Positions 63,501 through 63,984 of a DNA stretch of 63,984 nt are shown here, piece by piece (within the stretch, counting starts at the first letter, position 1; each line of letters starts with the position of its first letter). The DNA is from Bacteroidetes bacterium RIFCSPLOWO2_12_FULL_35_15 (GTDB taxonomy: Bacteria > Bacteroidota > Bacteroidia > 2-12-FULL-35-15): positions 1-63,984 of the forward strand of contig MEPB01000005.1 of assembly GCA_001769385.1 (NCBI GenBank). Direction: 5' to 3'. Position numbers and translations under genes: made by a program. Under the pieces are notes generated by a model that worked only from the letters and a program-made list of their open reading frames with translations, was not told where the DNA came from and did not search any database.

Positions 63501-63808
63501 TTGTACCAATAACTATTCAGGACTTTGCATCATCTGAAATTCAAAAAGAAGGAATTGCTAAATTGGTTGTTTATCCTAATCCTACCACAGGAATAATAAA
63601 TGTAAGTTTCGATAATTTAAAAGAAGACAACTATCAGATTTCCATACTTGACATGTTAGGTAATATGATACAATCTTCCTTAAAAACATTGAACGAAGGA
63701 AATGTGGTATTACAATTCGATCTACAAGATCTTCCTCAAGGAGTTTACATTCTTGTATTACAGACTTCCACAAAAAGGTATTCTCAAAAAATTATCGTAC
63801 AACACTGA
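57593..63808 (+). CDS. Giant T9SS-secreted adhesin (GEVED, Fn3, beta-helix)
   Basis: 2071 residues. Signal peptide, then two PPC-like beta domains (about 45-150 and 160-295). A GEVED domain follows (about 310-445: A-A-W-I-D-Y-N-N-D-G-D-Y and Y-G-E-A-E-D-Y). Two Fn3 domains (about 450-650) share T-T-Y-(Y/W)-W-T-V-(K/R)-A-(I/V)-T-S-C. Over 1000 residues of Gly/Asn/Thr-rich parallel beta-helix repeats come next, e.g. G-T-(G/V)-(S/T)-V-x-F-T-G. The end is a type A T9SS tail (V-V-Y-P-N-P-T-T-G ... L-P-Q-G-V-Y-I-L). Cell-surface adhesin or matrix protein. Confidence 0.92.
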   Translation: MGLLLRKYYLWILIFSLYCIPIQLYAQGQCLGGGCTGGSQYPSSTQSSNTNSWTTVSTVSWAGEYAVYNVTNGSTYEWSLLAADGGSASYDAQLTLLNSTGSTIICFSDDYSGLLPKIQWTATFTGTVRVLLNAYSGSGCQTNTLSTTIVWHCSSCGSGSAPANDNCSGATVLTPGASCTPTAGNVTGATQSVSALTCSGFTGDANDDVWYKFTATATLHAVTVVGSASFDAVIDVRSGACNGANINCADITGSGGTEVINLTGLTVSSVYYVRVYDYGSGAPATSTFTICVTTPSSCSPYYSSGTSSGDFINRVQLGTIDNTPAGTGSTGGASYNDYYSIVSTTLQAGTNQNLTVTVGTYGGQTVAAWIDYNNDGDYSDAGENLGEIANIATSAAGILNFTIPSGTAAGAKRMRIRTAWSTTTLDPCASYAYGEAEDYKINITAACTTPGTPASLSTSAIGINGGTLNWSAGTPAGSATVTYYWALGSASNVTYEANYLQRGTTTSLNSGALTGLNPGTTYYWTVKAITSCDGTISAYAAAISFTTSCTTPSSPTALNTTNISTTSSTLNWSASAGSPTISYKWAVYTNNTVSYGGNQIQQGITTSTSVNIFGLTPGTTYWWTVRAVTSCNATESANAAAISFATSTITITQYWFGNTNTDWNTASNWSTTAPPTFTAGSIPGINDNVQIPAGRPNYPLIGAGGFSINNSVRTNLCKTLTINVGASMTITSTLSVDIQGTFDLSGTFNHQPGSSSNIFQVNSGGAVTVKNGAYLNIGSTLISGGVPAGTINGSNDLQISGGQLTVDPGGTVYVQDALKVSSGTFYQKNGIVSVALNGVGDASDKVSVSSGATFKMLDGTFRVSGDNDGTVSTWDAIWFGAGSTIDIQGGTIELSNGTTANDFTLSFAQATSLNNLIINKTGKSVLLDGYNVTTNSDITISAGTFNANGFNITAAGNWANSGTYTAGTGSVTFTGASKTISGNSATVFNTVNFNSAANYTLNSAAAVPQATFNGTFTLNTNASFALAAGNVISLAGASDVINGTLSAVNAYDGTRDIGLNNAAGQLSGTGSVNADLQVSSGATTLMNNFTLNGDFFMNTGTFSMSTHTFTVNGSWTNNGTFTSGTGTVVLGGSTKNITGTSADGATSQFNNLTIQTGASYTFNPTVSNWNIYGSFNNAGTVNIAANKYFDIYSATVDGESIVLDGTIIASSVNNLTKDIDINNTVSLSGTGSTTADIRIYGGTTTLASDFILNGDFIISNLGPGTFTMTTQNLTIGGSWQNFNTFNSGTGTVKFTGSVPGIIEANGNYNGSNKTTADFYNVIVDRSADTLAMKNTPMKILHDFTLTGGIFSTGWHTQSNGNAGNNRRLTVLGFATIGAGSTFFVGYRKACSNPDEGLSNAFCGCCNTDSLNVPVFKGDFYNYGNVRTNRPIISAYMDIKLAGARISGTGVANEFGVDFQVETALSATQVGPVDIQGDLIVQDNTSFINTNPNNVLTVRGNFYMYYNLTHNGTVNCYRDFTSGSTTFFNPNTVSINNSIFNFYQTGALRHIFLKATAANPIYNFGDINVIAGAGNVRELRQRISVSGNLVIQSGTLDAINSGTTSSGGSISPAVGVNNASIVLSGTTSAWTNNGAFIPHSDTVSFTGSGAQTMGGSTATTFYNLTINKSSSSEVTFANAGTVTNLMSLSGGYIVTNPVKLLIMADQSSVTPAGGQSGSFVRGPVKKIGREGVAGSYSFLFPIGKNSIWARLNSLHWSGTTATTDAFTCEYFDAGYGNYAVNAPLNHVSIIEYWDLAKNSGDATLNKKVRLYSEDKTRSVITAFNNVDLTVAHWNGTKWDDIDNPTSNNNSGNTAPAGWITSSANNSFSPFTFGSRSSLNPLPIELLSFTAKPNGSQVDLFWTTSSELNNDYFNVERSIDATTFESIATVQGAGNSNQTLNYSAIDNNPKMGLSYYRLKQVDYDGNYTYSQIVPITIQDFASSEIQKEGIAKLVVYPNPTTGIINVSFDNLKEDNYQISILDMLGNMIQSSLKTLNEGNVVLQFDLQDLPQGVYILVLQTSTKRYSQKIIVQH

Positions 63809-63893
63809 TTTGGATTTATAAATACTCCTGATGTTTGTAGATATTGTTCTTACCAGGTTGATAGCAATTTTAGTTTTATCGGTATAAAAAAAC

Positions 63894-63926
63894 GAGGCTG
63901 TCTCAAAAGGGCAGCCTCTTTTTTTT
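63894..63926 (+). terminator. Intrinsic terminator after the giant adhesin gene
   Basis: GAGGCTG (63894-63900) pairs with CAGCCTC (63912-63918) and is followed by T8. It lies 86 bp past the stop. Confidence 0.85.
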
Positions 63927-63984
63927 GCAATATAAATTAAGTTTTCAATAGGACTAAAAATTTGTAAAAAGTCTGCTCTATGCG

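Noticed and set aside
1-63984. rRNA, tRNA or tmRNA genes and prophage structural genes
   Set aside because: No cloverleaf-like or rRNA-like stretch and no phage packaging, capsid or integrase motifs were recognised.

Overview
The window is AT-rich chromosomal DNA of a Bacteroidota bacterium. Three things point to this. Three proteins carry C-terminal type IX secretion (T9SS) sorting domains, and a SprF/PorP plus OmpA operon sits beside one of them. Several genes are preceded by the Bacteroidota -7 box TAnnTTTG. Families typical of the phylum are present: DUF3276/PUR-like, CCC-motif membrane protein, long NusB, YbbR-YajC-DUF1573-NusB cluster. I see no rRNA, tRNA or CRISPR array. A perfect 16-bp parS site beside mnmG suggests the left end is origin-proximal.

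Layout. 1-2.3 kb: edge of a possible transposase gene, parS, mnmG with a tiny membrane ORF overlapping its start. 2.4-9.7 kb: SRPBCC protein, secreted hydrolase, RsmH paralogue, a structured repeat, membrane protein, secreted glycosidase, POT transporter. 9.7-12.9 kb: an OLD-type ATPase/TOPRIM nuclease between two exact 52-bp copies of the nadA 3' end, then nadA. 13-18.5 kb: rpiB, a five-unit repeat array, M28 peptidase, LutB-like protein, lipoprotein. 18.5-19.4 kb: gene remnants and repeats. 19.4-25 kb: LytTR/LytS-type two-component pair, N/Q-rich secreted protein, MuiA-like protein. 25.2-32.4 kb: EF-hand-like lipoprotein and a T9SS operon (PKD/gliding-type surface protein, SprF/PorP, PorE/OmpA-like). 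32.5-36.6 kb: Nfu, NadB, beta-barrel. 36.6-39.3 kb: ECF sigma/anti-sigma and a secreted two-repeat protein. 39.8-49.8 kb: aroE, DedA, rhodanese, phosphosulfolactate synthase, TPR protein, glmM-type mutase, cysteine desulfurase, nnrE/D, small membrane proteins, coaE. 50.2-54.6 kb: ybbR, yajC, DUF1573, nusB, leucine-dehydrogenase-like. 54.9-63.8 kb: ABC exporter half, DUF3276 protein and a 2071-residue T9SS adhesin.

How the genes work together. NadA and NadB make the first two steps of de novo NAD synthesis from separate loci, and NnrE/D repairs hydrated NAD(P)H. The cysteine desulfurase and Nfu protein supply Fe-S clusters that NadA and the LutB-like protein need. Several products (glycosidase, PKD protein, giant adhesin, barrels, PorE-like lipid-free OmpA protein) belong to the T9SS-built cell surface.

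The most unusual signals are non-coding or island-like: (i) the nadA 3'-end duplication around an orphan defence-type nuclease, with a decayed third copy further out; (ii) a three-copy dispersed element whose primary sequence differs between copies while helix pairing is kept; (iii) repeat modules that reach start codons or have become coding sequence. All functional statements rest on reading motifs by eye; no database search was possible.
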